Shown here piece after piece: positions 1-6,748 of a stretch of 64,000 nt of DNA. A model generated the notes under the pieces. The model was not told the DNA's origin and ran no database searches. It saw only the letters and a program-made list of their open reading frames with translations. The stretch's first letter is position 1, and each line of letters begins with the position of its first letter. Both the position numbers and the translations under genes were made by a program. Source of the stretch: Arachidicoccus rhizosphaerae (GTDB taxonomy: Bacteria > Bacteroidota > Bacteroidia > Chitinophagales > Chitinophagaceae); the NCBI RefSeq assembly GCF_900107765.1, contig NZ_FNQY01000002.1, positions 124,001 to 188,000 of the forward strand, read 5' to 3'.

Positions 1-57
1 TGGCTTAAAGAAATCAAAAACTTAACAGGAATATTTTACATAATTATCAAACCATGA
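1..57 (+). CDS. C-terminal end of an upstream phage gene (partial)
   Basis: An open frame enters from the left edge and ends at TGA 55-57, leaving 18 residues (ending IIIKP). Its stop overlaps the next gene's start in an ATGA arrangement, the same translational coupling used by many genes in this arm. Too little is present to name it. Confidence 0.5.
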   Translation, partial: WLKEIKNLTGIFYIIIKP

Positions 58-383
58 ACACAACATTTTCATTCGCCAAAAGCATTGTTTACATCCGGAA
101 TGCAAAACTATTTCTGGAAGTGGCTTTAAAAGACAGAATCAATCCTATTGTCAAAATCATGATCAGGGCCTGGATAAAAAAGTTGGACTGGATATTAAAT
201 GACTTCACTTCTCGAATCAGCTATGAATCCAGTAAGGAATTAAAAGAATCGATGTTTAACGAAGATTCCAGTTTACAGGTTCAGGAAATCATGGATCAGG
301 TATTTGACACCACACCTGAACAACGGGAAATTATCGAACAATTCATAATTGATTTAAAAGCAAATAAAGTACAAGTAGCATGA
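54..383 (+). CDS. Hypothetical phage early protein
   Basis: A 109-residue soluble, mostly helical and charged protein that I do not recognise. It has no signal peptide or membrane segment. It starts at an ATGA overlap with the preceding partial gene, which supports this start. It lies immediately upstream of the DNA methyltransferase, separated by 48 bp with no clear terminator, so co-transcription is likely. Confidence 0.6.
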   Translation: MNTTFSFAKSIVYIRNAKLFLEVALKDRINPIVKIMIRAWIKKLDWILNDFTSRISYESSKELKESMFNEDSSLQVQEIMDQVFDTTPEQREIIEQFIIDLKANKVQVA

Positions 384-431
384 ACTACACAGAATTGAAA
401 CTATCCTTTTAACCCTTAACTACAATTAAAA

Positions 432-1934
432 ATGACACATGGATCACTCTTTTCAGGTATAGGTGGCGCCGAATTAGCAGCCGAGTGGGCAGGATGGGAA
501 AATGTATTCCACTGTGAAATAAACCCATTCGGACGTAAAATATTAGACTATTACTGGCCAAAAGCAAAATCATATGCAGACATTAAACAAACAGACTTCA
601 CTATTTGGAGAAACAGAATTGATGTACTCTCAGGCGGATTTCCTTGCCAGCCCTTCAGTACAGCCGGGAAGCGAAAAGGCACAGAAGATGACCGCCATCT
701 CTGGCCGGAAATGCTTAGAGCAATTAGAGAAATTCAGCCGCGCTACGTCGTGGGTGAAAACGTTCGTGGGTTTACTAATTGGCAGTCAGGATTGGTTTTC
801 GACGAGGTGCTATCTGACCTGGAAAATGAGGGCTACGAAGTCGCACCGTTTTTACTTCCAGCTTGCGGTGTCAATGCCCCCCACAGAAGAGATAGAATCT
901 GGATTGTTGCTTACGCCCCGGGCATCGGAAAACGACCAGGGCAGCAAGGCGAACGGGATGAAAGACGGGCAGAGCAGTTGGAAGTCACAAGGGCGGGGTG
1001 CGACATTGACAACCGTAATGAAGCAGGGTCTGTTACCCACGCCAGTAGTGATGGACACAAACCAAGGGGATTTAAAAAAGATAGATGCAAGGCGCGAGAA
1101 AGCGAAAGCGAAAGGCACAAACGGGAATGGATTTGGGATGACGGTCGGGGAATTAGCCAATCGGGGGATGCTCCCGACTCCGACAGCCCAAGATTTCAAA
1201 CGGAGAGGCCCGAACAGCAAGCAACAAGGTTTGAGCAATACGGAGAACTGGACGGGCATGTTACCTACCCCGACAGCCCAAAATTGGAAAGGCGGCCGAA
1301 CAAAAGAGGGATTAGAAGCAGCGGGGCGGAACTCCACCAACAGCCTGCCGGATTTCTTCGCCCAGACTGGCAAGACTTCCCAGCTGTCAGCCCGATTCGT
1401 TGCAAGTATGATGGGATTTCCCAAATCATGGTTAGAAATATAAAATCAGAAGTATATGCCACAATTAGAAAAGATTACACCGACAAAGATTTGCAAGAAG
1501 TGTGGGAAGCCTTTCAATCGGAGGAGATTCAATGGAAGATTGGAAGATTATACAAGATTCATGAGCCGACTATATTGCTCCAAACAGTGCAGCTATGTCA
1601 GACCCCCGATAACGCACAAGGGAAGTTTTCACCATTTGGCGAGAAAGCATCGCAAAGACTCATGCGAAAATTGCGGAGCCTTGGATCATTTGGATGTTCA
1701 CCACGTGGACGGGAACTGGAAAAACAATTCAGTTTGGAATTTAATGACTCTCTGCCACACTTGTCACATGAAATTGCATTGGCGGCAATGGAGATCCAGG
1801 AAGAATCGGAAAGGTTCGCAACATGGCTCCGAAACGAATCAATAAAAGGTTTCGGCAACGCATGGGTGCCACAAGTTGCCTATGAGATATTCAAAGTTAT
1901 TAATCAAATGGAATCACAAATAAACGTAGCGTAA
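432..1934 (+). CDS. Phage DNA (cytosine-5) methyltransferase
   Basis: A 500-residue C5-methyltransferase that would methylate cytosine in phage (and possibly host) DNA, typically to evade restriction. Visible motifs are motif I (LFSGIGGAELA, residues 6-16), motif IV with the catalytic cysteine (GGFPCQPFS, about 68-76), motif VI (ENVRGF, about 109), motif VIII (HRRDRIW, about 152) and motif X near the C-terminus (NESIKGFGNAWVPQVA, about 468-483). The part between motifs VIII and X is unusually long. It coincides with two further reading frames in the +1 phase, a proline-rich overprinted gene (574-1443) and an HNH nuclease gene (1456-1845), yet this frame stays open throughout. The target-recognition region therefore probably includes sequence shared with, or inserted by, those genes. 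The family call is firm. Whether the 140-residue insert is tolerated is inference. Confidence 0.9.
   Translation: MTHGSLFSGIGGAELAAEWAGWENVFHCEINPFGRKILDYYWPKAKSYADIKQTDFTIWRNRIDVLSGGFPCQPFSTAGKRKGTEDDRHLWPEMLRAIREIQPRYVVGENVRGFTNWQSGLVFDEVLSDLENEGYEVAPFLLPACGVNAPHRRDRIWIVAYAPGIGKRPGQQGERDERRAEQLEVTRAGCDIDNRNEAGSVTHASSDGHKPRGFKKDRCKARESESERHKREWIWDDGRGISQSGDAPDSDSPRFQTERPEQQATRFEQYGELDGHVTYPDSPKLERRPNKRGIRSSGAELHQQPAGFLRPDWQDFPAVSPIRCKYDGISQIMVRNIKSEVYATIRKDYTDKDLQEVWEAFQSEEIQWKIGRLYKIHEPTILLQTVQLCQTPDNAQGKFSPFGEKASQRLMRKLRSLGSFGCSPRGRELEKQFSLEFNDSLPHLSHEIALAAMEIQEESERFATWLRNESIKGFGNAWVPQVAYEIFKVINQMESQINVA
574..1443 (+). CDS. Overprinted LLPTP-repeat protein inside the methyltransferase gene
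   Basis: A 289-residue frame lying wholly within the methyltransferase gene in the +1 phase. It carries repeated LLPTP/MLPTPTAQ motifs, a DFLASPSV block that is the shifted reading of the methyltransferase PCQ motif, a RCYLTWK block and the terminal MMGFPKSW motif. From memory, this same set of motifs recurs in proteins annotated near phage cytosine methyltransferases in Bacteroidota, which suggests a conserved overlapping gene rather than a shadow frame. No function is known to me. The start is uncertain because the first ATG used here lies well inside the methyltransferase. It could also be expressed by frameshift from the methyltransferase. Confidence 0.5.
   Translation: MQTLNKQTSLFGETELMYSQADFLASPSVQPGSEKAQKMTAISGRKCLEQLEKFSRATSWVKTFVGLLIGSQDWFSTRCYLTWKMRATKSHRFYFQLAVSMPPTEEIESGLLLTPRASENDQGSKANGMKDGQSSWKSQGRGATLTTVMKQGLLPTPVVMDTNQGDLKKIDARREKAKAKGTNGNGFGMTVGELANRGMLPTPTAQDFKRRGPNSKQQGLSNTENWTGMLPTPTAQNWKGGRTKEGLEAAGRNSTNSLPDFFAQTGKTSQLSARFVASMMGFPKSWLEI
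1456..1845 (+). CDS. HNH endonuclease nested in the methyltransferase gene
   Basis: A 129-residue HNH nuclease. It has two zinc-type cysteine pairs near the N-terminus (CKKC, CSKQC), a second set around the active site (CENC and CHTCH), and the HNH core LDVHHVDGNWKNN followed by LCHTCH. Its frame is the same as that of the upstream LLPTP frame, and it lies entirely inside the methyltransferase frame between the target-domain motif (YDGIS) and motif X. The stop codon falls within the bases that encode NESIKG of motif X in the other frame. This looks like a homing-type insertion that kept the host gene open. The zinc and HNH residues make coding very likely. Confidence 0.75.
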   Translation: MPQLEKITPTKICKKCGKPFNRRRFNGRLEDYTRFMSRLYCSKQCSYVRPPITHKGSFHHLARKHRKDSCENCGALDHLDVHHVDGNWKNNSVWNLMTLCHTCHMKLHWRQWRSRKNRKGSQHGSETNQ

Positions 1935-1935
1935 A

Positions 1936-2211
1936 ATGAAACTGAACATAACAACAACAGAAGGAATTAAGCAGGTAGATGCAATAAGGGTATTTGAACA
2001 CCAGGGTAATAAATGGTTTTATCACATGGACGGGGCATTAATTGCGATCAGTAACTATGATTCAGGAATGCTGGCGGTATCTGGTGAACCAACAATGAAA
2101 GCAGCAAGATATCAGCTTAAAATAAATTTATCTATGGCAAAGCCCGGCTTTATAGAAAACGCGAAAAGGACGTTGGCTTTATTAAACATTTCTTACCCAG
2201 TAAATAATTAA
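1936..2211 (+). CDS. Hypothetical phage protein
   Basis: A 91-residue soluble protein that begins 2 bp after the methyltransferase stop, so it is in the same transcript. The first half has alternating hydrophobic and polar residues (KWFYHMDGALIAISNYD), suggesting a small beta domain. The second half is helical and lysine-rich. I do not recognise a family. Confidence 0.6.
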   Translation: MKLNITTTEGIKQVDAIRVFEHQGNKWFYHMDGALIAISNYDSGMLAVSGEPTMKAARYQLKINLSMAKPGFIENAKRTLALLNISYPVNN

Positions 2212-2213
2212 CC

Positions 2214-2405
2214 ATGAATCAAAAACTAATCAACGACCTCAGAGAAGGCCGGATAGTCTTACACAACGAGCCAAAGAATCCGGAAGCGGTATGGAGGATT
2301 ATAAAGGAAGCGTTTCCTACAAGCACAGCCGTTTTGGTCGGAGCGATAGGATTGGCTATTCTTATTTTTTTAAATATTTTAATTATCAAAAAATCAACAA
2401 AATGA
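2214..2405 (+). CDS. Small single-pass membrane protein upstream of SPFH lipoprotein
   Basis: A 63-residue protein with a charged N-terminal half and one strong C-terminal membrane segment (about residues 37-57, AVLVGAIGLAILIFLNILII) ending in KKSTK. Its stop overlaps the start of the SPFH lipoprotein gene (ATGA at 2402-2405), so the two are translationally coupled and may act together in the inner membrane. Function unknown. Confidence 0.6.
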   Translation: MNQKLINDLREGRIVLHNEPKNPEAVWRIIKEAFPTSTAVLVGAIGLAILIFLNILIIKKSTK

Positions 2406-3166
2406 AAAGAGTTCTAGTAATTATTGGCCTTATTTTGGCCGCAGCATCCTGCACCCGAATTGATGCAGGCTATGAGGGTATTTTAGTCAATCAGTACGGC
2501 TCAGAGAAAGGCGTATCAAATGTAGAAATCCGCACCGGACGTGTCTGGTATAATCCAATTACGCAGGATGTTATTGAATTCCCCTTGTTTGTCAAGACAA
2601 TTGACTATTCAGCATTTACGGTTAACGCCAAAGATGGCAGCGTTTTCACCATTGACCCTACCTTAAGTTATGCAGTTATCCAGGGTAAAGCACCCTTTAT
2701 ATACGTGAAATACCGTAAAGATCTGGACGAGATTACACAGACCACCATGTTTAACTACGTTAAAAACGCATTCCGTATTCAGATGAATAAATACACCACC
2801 GAACAACTGATAAGCAATAGGCAGCAGTTTGAGGATAGCGTGGAGACAAACTTAGGCAAGTTACTGGCAGATGATGGATTCCATTTAGAAAGCCTTACAT
2901 CCGGCCTTGTTTACCCTAAAAGTATAGTTGAAGCGGTGGACTCTAAAAATAGAGCCGTACAGGAAGCCATGCAGGCGCAGAACCAACTGGTAAGAGATAG
3001 CATTAACGCCCGCAGAGAGGTTATTGTAGCTGAAGGAGAAAGGCAGGCCAACCTATTAAGACAATCCTCTCTTACAAACCTTTTGATTCAGCAACAATTC
3101 ATTGAGAAATGGGATGGTAGAACGCCTCTTTATGGCAGTATCCCGACAATTCTAAAAAGTAATTAA
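2402..3166 (+). CDS. SPFH/Band 7 (prohibitin-like) lipoprotein
   Basis: A 254-residue lipoprotein. A signal sequence ending in the lipobox AASC (Cys at about residue 18) is followed by an SPFH domain (about 20-200) that begins with the typical GYEGILVNQYG turn and has the VRTGRxWYNP-like and FPLF elements. A coiled C-terminal helix follows, with the AEGERQA motif common in Band 7 proteins. SPFH proteins assemble into membrane rings or microdomains and often control proteases or lysis. In a phage the role is unknown. The start chosen is ATG 2402. A longer frame from 2291 exists, but it overlaps the upstream gene and would bury the lipobox. Confidence 0.85.
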   Translation: MKRVLVIIGLILAAASCTRIDAGYEGILVNQYGSEKGVSNVEIRTGRVWYNPITQDVIEFPLFVKTIDYSAFTVNAKDGSVFTIDPTLSYAVIQGKAPFIYVKYRKDLDEITQTTMFNYVKNAFRIQMNKYTTEQLISNRQQFEDSVETNLGKLLADDGFHLESLTSGLVYPKSIVEAVDSKNRAVQEAMQAQNQLVRDSINARREVIVAEGERQANLLRQSSLTNLLIQQQFIEKWDGRTPLYGSIPTILKSN

Positions 3167-3171
3167 TTCAC

Positions 3172-3190
3172 GGGGGAGCAATCCCCCTTT
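3172..3190 (+). terminator. Short GC hairpin after SPFH gene
   Basis: GGGGGA-GCAA-TCCCCC, a perfect 6-bp stem with a GNRA-type loop, followed by TTT. It lies 5 bp after the SPFH stop and before the next gene. The U tract is short, so termination may be partial. Confidence 0.5.
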
Positions 3191-3210
3191 AACCCCACAA
3201 ACTTAAAACT

Positions 3211-3369
3211 ATGGCAAAAGGAATCGAAATAAGAGTAACCCTCCGCAGTGGTGACTTAAGATACCATACCCTTCCGTTTGGCCTTAGAGATGCCGAAATA
3301 TCTGGATGGCTGGACGATACTTATGGAGGTTGCGGGTGGACAAGTTATACAGAAATTATTAAATATTAA
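3211..3369 (+). CDS. Small hypothetical phage protein
   Basis: A 52-residue frame from ATG 3211 to TAA 3367-3369. The sequence starts MAKGIEIRVTL and contains a glycine/tryptophan-rich second half (GGCGWTSY). It fills the otherwise empty gap between the SPFH gene and the next gene, and the composition is protein-like. I do not recognise it. Confidence 0.5.
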   Translation: MAKGIEIRVTLRSGDLRYHTLPFGLRDAEISGWLDDTYGGCGWTSYTEIIKY

Positions 3370-3395
3370 TCGGCCACGGCCACAAAGCAAGAGAA

Positions 3396-3725
3396 ATGAA
3401 CGAAATAAAAGCAAAGGTATATACACTTTATACCGAAAATGGAAACTGGTTAGGCAAAGTGGTTTTAACCAGTGATGGGATGTTTGCAGGAGATACAGAC
3501 TGGGGCAGCCTGTGCAATACATGGCCACGAACTGGCTGTGATGATTTTAGAGAGTTCATTTGCAGACTTAATGTTGACTACTTCGCAACAAAGCTTTACA
3601 CAGGAATGTCTTTTATTCTTAATGGTAAAAAGTGCGAGCAGGCCTGTAAAAGATTTGCAGAAAAAATACTTCCACCGCTTCAAAAAGTATTGAAACAAGA
3701 ATTAGAAAACGGAATTGATTGGTAA
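3396..3725 (+). CDS. Hypothetical phage protein, paralogue A
   Basis: A 109-residue protein that is clearly paralogous to the product of 4464-4793. The two share the same length, the segments GWLG/NWLG, LTxDGMF, DFREFI, LYTGM, GKKCEQAC and FAEKILPPLQK, and a terminal tryptophan. The conserved GKKCEQAC cysteines may bind metal or stabilise a fold. No membrane segment and no known family in my view. The pair probably arose by duplication within the early operon. Confidence 0.65.
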   Translation: MNEIKAKVYTLYTENGNWLGKVVLTSDGMFAGDTDWGSLCNTWPRTGCDDFREFICRLNVDYFATKLYTGMSFILNGKKCEQACKRFAEKILPPLQKVLKQELENGIDW

Positions 3726-3748
3726 CCGCCTCCGGCAAAACAAGTAAA

Positions 3749-3970
3749 ATGCAAAAAGGAAAATACAAAATTTCTTTTGATCGGATATGGTTTGATAACA
3801 GGTGGGCCAGACCTTATTATAGCAGGCCGGATTCGTGGGTATTTATCGGAGTTGAGAAATGGTGGGCTTCACCAGAACACTTTATGTATCGCATATCTTT
3901 TTTCGGTTTTGCGTTGCACATATGGTTTAAAAGGGAATTTATCGTTGACCAGGCTCCGGCCACAAAATAG
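3749..3970 (+). CDS. Small aromatic-rich hypothetical protein
   Basis: A 73-residue protein rich in tryptophan, phenylalanine and arginine (for example DRIWFDNRWARPYY). I use ATG 3749 because the frame upstream of it overlaps the end of the previous gene and reads poorly. A hydrophobic stretch near residues 48-60 (ISFFGFALHIWF) could touch a membrane. No family recognised. Confidence 0.45.
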   Translation: MQKGKYKISFDRIWFDNRWARPYYSRPDSWVFIGVEKWWASPEHFMYRISFFGFALHIWFKREFIVDQAPATK

Positions 3971-4016
3971 AGAGTATGAAGCTCAATAAAAAAGACCAAC
4001 AAAATAGAGAGTATGA
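3963..4016 (+). repeat. 17-bp direct repeat spanning a translation start
   Basis: CAAAATAGAGAGTATGA occurs at 3963-3979 and again at 4000-4016, a 37-bp period. The second copy carries the ATG of the gene at 4013. The first copy offers an ATG at 3976 that opens a 23-codon frame overlapping that gene. This looks like a tandem duplication of a translation initiation region. Confidence 0.75.
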
Positions 4017-4429
4017 CAACAAAAGAGACATTAATCGAAAAGATTAAAGAATGGCAATCAATCGAGGGATTAAAGCCGGTAAACGACAAAGGCTTAATTG
4101 CTTCATTTATTGACTTCATGTGGCCCAAAGATGAAAAGGAGTTTACTGATATGTGGATTGAATTTAATGGGGACGGATCATATTTTGGAAAGCAACTGAC
4201 TATGACAGAAGATGCCCGGTACGTACGCCCTGACCCTCTTCTAAACTTTGAAATAAGTTATTCCACCGAACAGATATCAATTTATGATGGGAATCATAAT
4301 GGCTTCTGGACTCCCGAATATATCAAACTGAAAAGAGGGGACGATAGTTTTTTACAACTCAGGGAAGCTATTTATAAAAGGATTGGAGACTTTACTGGTC
4401 TGAAATTAGATTTTAATATCACACATTAA
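4013..4429 (+). CDS. Hypothetical phage protein
   Basis: A 138-residue soluble, acidic protein. The N-terminus (TTKETLIEKIKEWQ) is helical. The middle has many aromatic residues and short beta-like stretches. No signal peptide, membrane span or recognised motif. Its start lies in the second copy of a 17-bp direct repeat. It sits between the two paralogues at 3396 and 4464. Confidence 0.6.
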   Translation: MTTKETLIEKIKEWQSIEGLKPVNDKGLIASFIDFMWPKDEKEFTDMWIEFNGDGSYFGKQLTMTEDARYVRPDPLLNFEISYSTEQISIYDGNHNGFWTPEYIKLKRGDDSFLQLREAIYKRIGDFTGLKLDFNITH

Positions 4430-4463
4430 CCGTCCGCCATGACGTAAACTGGCATGCAAGATT

Positions 4464-4793
4464 ATGGAACAAATTAAATGTAAATCATATCAGCTAAGGG
4501 ATGAAAATGGCGGATGGTTAGGTCAAATAGTATTAACCGAGGATGGGATGTTTTCCAGTGTAACGGATTATGGTAATCTATCAAATGTGTGGCGACACGC
4601 AGGAGGTAAAGATTTCAGGGAGTTTATTATTAGTCTAAATGTCCACTATTTCGGCTCAAAATTATATACCGGGATGGCTTACATCCTGTATGGTAAAAAG
4701 TGCGAACAGGCTTGTCAAAAGTTTGCCGAAAAGATACTACCTCCTTTGCAAAAAGCATTGAAAGAGGACTTAATTAATAACCCAAATTGGTAA
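4464..4793 (+). CDS. Hypothetical phage protein, paralogue B
   Basis: A 109-residue paralogue of the product of 3396-3725, sharing DGMF, DFREFI, LYTGM, GKKCEQAC and FAEKILPPLQKA. The two copies are well diverged but equal in length, which argues that both are functional and old. Function unknown. The conserved KKCEQAC block near residue 78 is the best place to look for a metal site or a binding face. Confidence 0.65.
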   Translation: MEQIKCKSYQLRDENGGWLGQIVLTEDGMFSSVTDYGNLSNVWRHAGGKDFREFIISLNVHYFGSKLYTGMAYILYGKKCEQACQKFAEKILPPLQKALKEDLINNPNW

Positions 4794-4810
4794 CCACAAA
4801 ACCTAAACAG

Positions 4811-5023
4811 ATGACAAAAGAACATATAGTAAAAATACTCAATGACTATTCCCAGCGTGAGTACATTGATACAGGAATTGAAAGGGTTGTTTGCGAAATG
4901 TATTTTGAAGAAATAGCAGACAAAATACTAAAGATCCAATCCATGCCCAAAAAGGATCAAGAATCTATCGACAGAGTAGAAAGGTCGTTTTGGGCTAAAC
5001 AAATGAGGGAGGGCGGATTATGA
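4811..5023 (+). CDS. Small hypothetical phage protein
   Basis: A 70-residue helical protein (MTKEHIVKILNDYS...). I place the start at ATG 4811 because the upstream alternative at 4787 overlaps the previous stop and adds a proline/lysine stretch with no folding potential. The stop overlaps the next start (ATGA 5020-5023). No family recognised. Confidence 0.55.
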   Translation: MTKEHIVKILNDYSQREYIDTGIERVVCEMYFEEIADKILKIQSMPKKDQESIDRVERSFWAKQMREGGL

Positions 5024-5196
5024 CCGTTATCGAAATCCACTACGAAGCAAAGTGCAAGCAGTGCAAAGAATGCTATACCCTAAGAAGGAAAACATTTTGC
5101 GCTTACGGCCTTGAAAGTAAGAACTACTACGATATCCTGAAAAAAGGCAAGCCAATCCGGCAAAACGACAAAGCGTGTAAACATTTTAAATTGTAA
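5020..5196 (+). CDS. Small cysteine-rich (zinc-ribbon-like) protein
   Basis: A 58-residue frame with five cysteines: CKQC followed by C three residues on, a single C at 27 and AC-KHF near the end. The pattern suggests a small zinc-binding fold. The ATGA overlap with the previous gene and the protein-like composition support coding. Possible roles include nucleic acid or protein binding, but none is shown. Confidence 0.5.
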   Translation: MTVIEIHYEAKCKQCKECYTLRRKTFCAYGLESKNYYDILKKGKPIRQNDKACKHFKL

Positions 5197-5199
5197 AGT

Positions 5200-5385
5200 A
5201 TGAACGACCCAAAAGACTATCTGGAAATGTTTGAGCCAGAACTAAAAAAGAAGCTCGAATCTCATGCTTTACGTGGCGAGGTATGCAGGGTAATGGAGGA
5301 TTATTTAAAGCTACACATGCTTCAAGATGTCACAGAAAGACATGAATTTTTAAAAACACATTTAAAAAACAACAAATGCAATTAA
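5200..5385 (+). CDS. Small hypothetical phage protein
   Basis: A 61-residue, highly charged, all-helical protein (MNDPKDYLEMFEPELKKKLE...). The stop lies inside the next gene's start region (10-bp overlap), consistent with translational coupling. No recognised motif. Confidence 0.5.
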   Translation: MNDPKDYLEMFEPELKKKLESHALRGEVCRVMEDYLKLHMLQDVTERHEFLKTHLKNNKCN

Positions 5386-5690
5386 AATCAATCGATCAAT
5401 GCAAAGTGGGAATGACTGTGTACAGCCCTATTTATGGTGTCGGAAAAATAGAGAACGTTGAAACTGATTTTATATTCGTTTCGTTCCAAGAAAGCCGATA
5501 CTATAACGAAAAGGATTACGGGCTTCCATTTTTCAACAATAATAAAAGCAGTTTGCTAATTCAACACCTATACATGGAGCCTGTGTTTTTATGTACCCGA
5601 GTTGGTGCAAAGCAAATAGGATATGTATACAAACCCATAAATCCAGAAAATGAAAAATTTACCAAAGAAAATATACCTACAATTGGGTGA
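5376..5690 (+). CDS. Hypothetical phage protein with small beta-barrel pattern
   Basis: A 104-residue protein. The N-terminal half alternates hydrophobic residues with the turns KVGMTVYSPIYGVGKI and TDFIFVSF, reminiscent of a small beta-barrel (SH3/KOW-like). This resemblance is only a pattern impression. It overlaps the previous gene by 10 bp and the next by 41 bp. Confidence 0.5.
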   Translation: MQLKSIDQCKVGMTVYSPIYGVGKIENVETDFIFVSFQESRYYNEKDYGLPFFNNNKSSLLIQHLYMEPVFLCTRVGAKQIGYVYKPINPENEKFTKENIPTIG

Positions 5691-5946
5691 GTTCAGAGAC
5701 GATACTGATTTTCTCGATACTGATTTTGGAGAATTGACGGGCGTAACATGGGCCGATTCCGATATCGACGAGTACGACCAAGAGTATATCCATGAAGATG
5801 AGGTTAATAAGCTCCGCTCCCTCGTTCAGGCGCAAAAGGAGTTGATAGGGTTTTTGGACATATCAATTGTAAGGGGCTTTTTACTTGAAGAAAGTTTGAA
5901 AAAGGTAAAGGAATTACGTAACCAAATAAAAGAACTAGAGAAATGA
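5650..5946 (+). CDS. Phage protein of the MKNLPKKIYLQ type
   Basis: A 98-residue acidic protein. The N-terminus (KNLPKKIYLQLGE) and the following TWADSDID and DxEYIHED elements match, from memory, a small uncharacterised family that is common in Bacteroidota phages and plasmids. The C-terminal half is a probable coiled coil (VKELRNQIKELEK). It overlaps the upstream gene by 41 bp. Function unknown. Confidence 0.55.
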   Translation: MKNLPKKIYLQLGEFRDDTDFLDTDFGELTGVTWADSDIDEYDQEYIHEDEVNKLRSLVQAQKELIGFLDISIVRGFLLEESLKKVKELRNQIKELEK

Positions 5947-6170
5947 TGATAGGAAAATACACCAAGGCTTGCGACGTATTCAAACCAACTTACATTATTC
6001 AGGCGTTTAGTATGAGACTTTGCAGCAAAGAAAGGCCAAATGCAGGGGCATATCCATTAAGAGGGAAACTAAACCGATCTGTAAAAGTTCGACCTATCCG
6101 TAACGGATACAGAGAAGCCGCAAAGATTATTCAATATTACAAACACCCAAAAAAATACGGATACCAATGA
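5943..6170 (+). CDS. Small basic hypothetical protein
   Basis: A 75-residue basic protein rich in K, R and Y, with two possible starts (5943 or 5946, MM). It begins in an ATGA overlap with the previous gene, and its stop overlaps the start of the YopX remnant. A basic charge could suit nucleic-acid binding. No family recognised. Confidence 0.45.
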   Translation: MMIGKYTKACDVFKPTYIIQAFSMRLCSKERPNAGAYPLRGKLNRSVKVRPIRNGYREAAKIIQYYKHPKKYGYQ

Positions 6171-6241
6171 GACAAATAAAATTCAGGGCAAAACGCCTAG
6201 ACAACGGACAATGGGTAACAGGAGATTTAATTAACTTATAA
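6167..6241 (+). pseudogene. Truncated YopX-family N-terminus
   Basis: A 24-codon frame reading MRQIKFRAKRLDNGQWVTGD and then a stop. The IKFRAK...G.WV.GDLI pattern is the typical N-terminus of phage YopX-like proteins, which are normally well over 100 residues. The rest is missing. An HNH nuclease gene starts 13 bp after the premature stop, so insertion or replacement by that gene probably truncated it. I found no YopX C-terminal part downstream. Confidence 0.6.
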
Positions 6242-6253
6242 ATATTTATAACG

Positions 6254-6745
6254 ATGAAAATATTAACACACAATCAAACAAAGCACGGAATGCGCAATCA
6301 CCCATTATACAATATATGGGGTGGCATGATAGCTAGGTGCGAGATAAAAAGTAAAGGTAATTTCAAATACTATGGTGGAAGGGGTATAAAAGTATGTGAA
6401 GAGTGGAGGCTTAATCCAAAATCGTTTTTCGATTGGGCTTTAAATAATGGCTACAAAAAAGGTCTAGAAATAGATCGTATTGATGTAAATGGGGACTATG
6501 CCCCAAATAATTGCCAGTTTGTAACTCATAGAACTAATTGTCAAAAGAATAAAAGGAGACTAAGAGTAACGAATAAAAGCGGTGAGAGAAATATCTGCAT
6601 ATCAAAAAGCGGAACGTATGAGTCGTATGCATCCGTTGCTGGAATGCAAATTTATATTAAGTCATTTAAAACCATTGAGGAGGCTATTATCGCCAGAGAC
6701 TCCGCCGAAAAGATAGGTAGCGTTTTCGATAACCCTAAATTATAA
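6254..6745 (+). CDS. HNH homing-type endonuclease
   Basis: A 163-residue phage HNH protein. The N-terminal part has the HGMRNHPLYNIWGGMIARC and YYGGRGIKVCEEW motifs common in free-standing phage HNH nucleases. The core is LEIDRIDVNGDYAPNNCQFVTHRTN (D-x-I...N..N...T), and the C-terminal region resembles an AP2-like DNA-binding part. Such genes spread by cutting unoccupied sites. It sits directly behind a truncated YopX frame, which it may have disrupted. It is a different subfamily from the zinc-type HNH at 1456. Confidence 0.8.
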   Translation: MKILTHNQTKHGMRNHPLYNIWGGMIARCEIKSKGNFKYYGGRGIKVCEEWRLNPKSFFDWALNNGYKKGLEIDRIDVNGDYAPNNCQFVTHRTNCQKNKRRLRVTNKSGERNICISKSGTYESYASVAGMQIYIKSFKTIEEAIIARDSAEKIGSVFDNPKL

Positions 6746-6748
6746 GCA

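Noticed and set aside
852-1424. 190-codon - strand frame opposite the methyltransferase
   Set aside because: It is the antisense shadow of a region where two + strand frames are already under likely constraint; it has no start context, motif or operon partner.
3976-4047. 23-codon frame at the first repeat copy
   Set aside because: It overlaps the start of the real gene in another frame and is best explained by the duplication.
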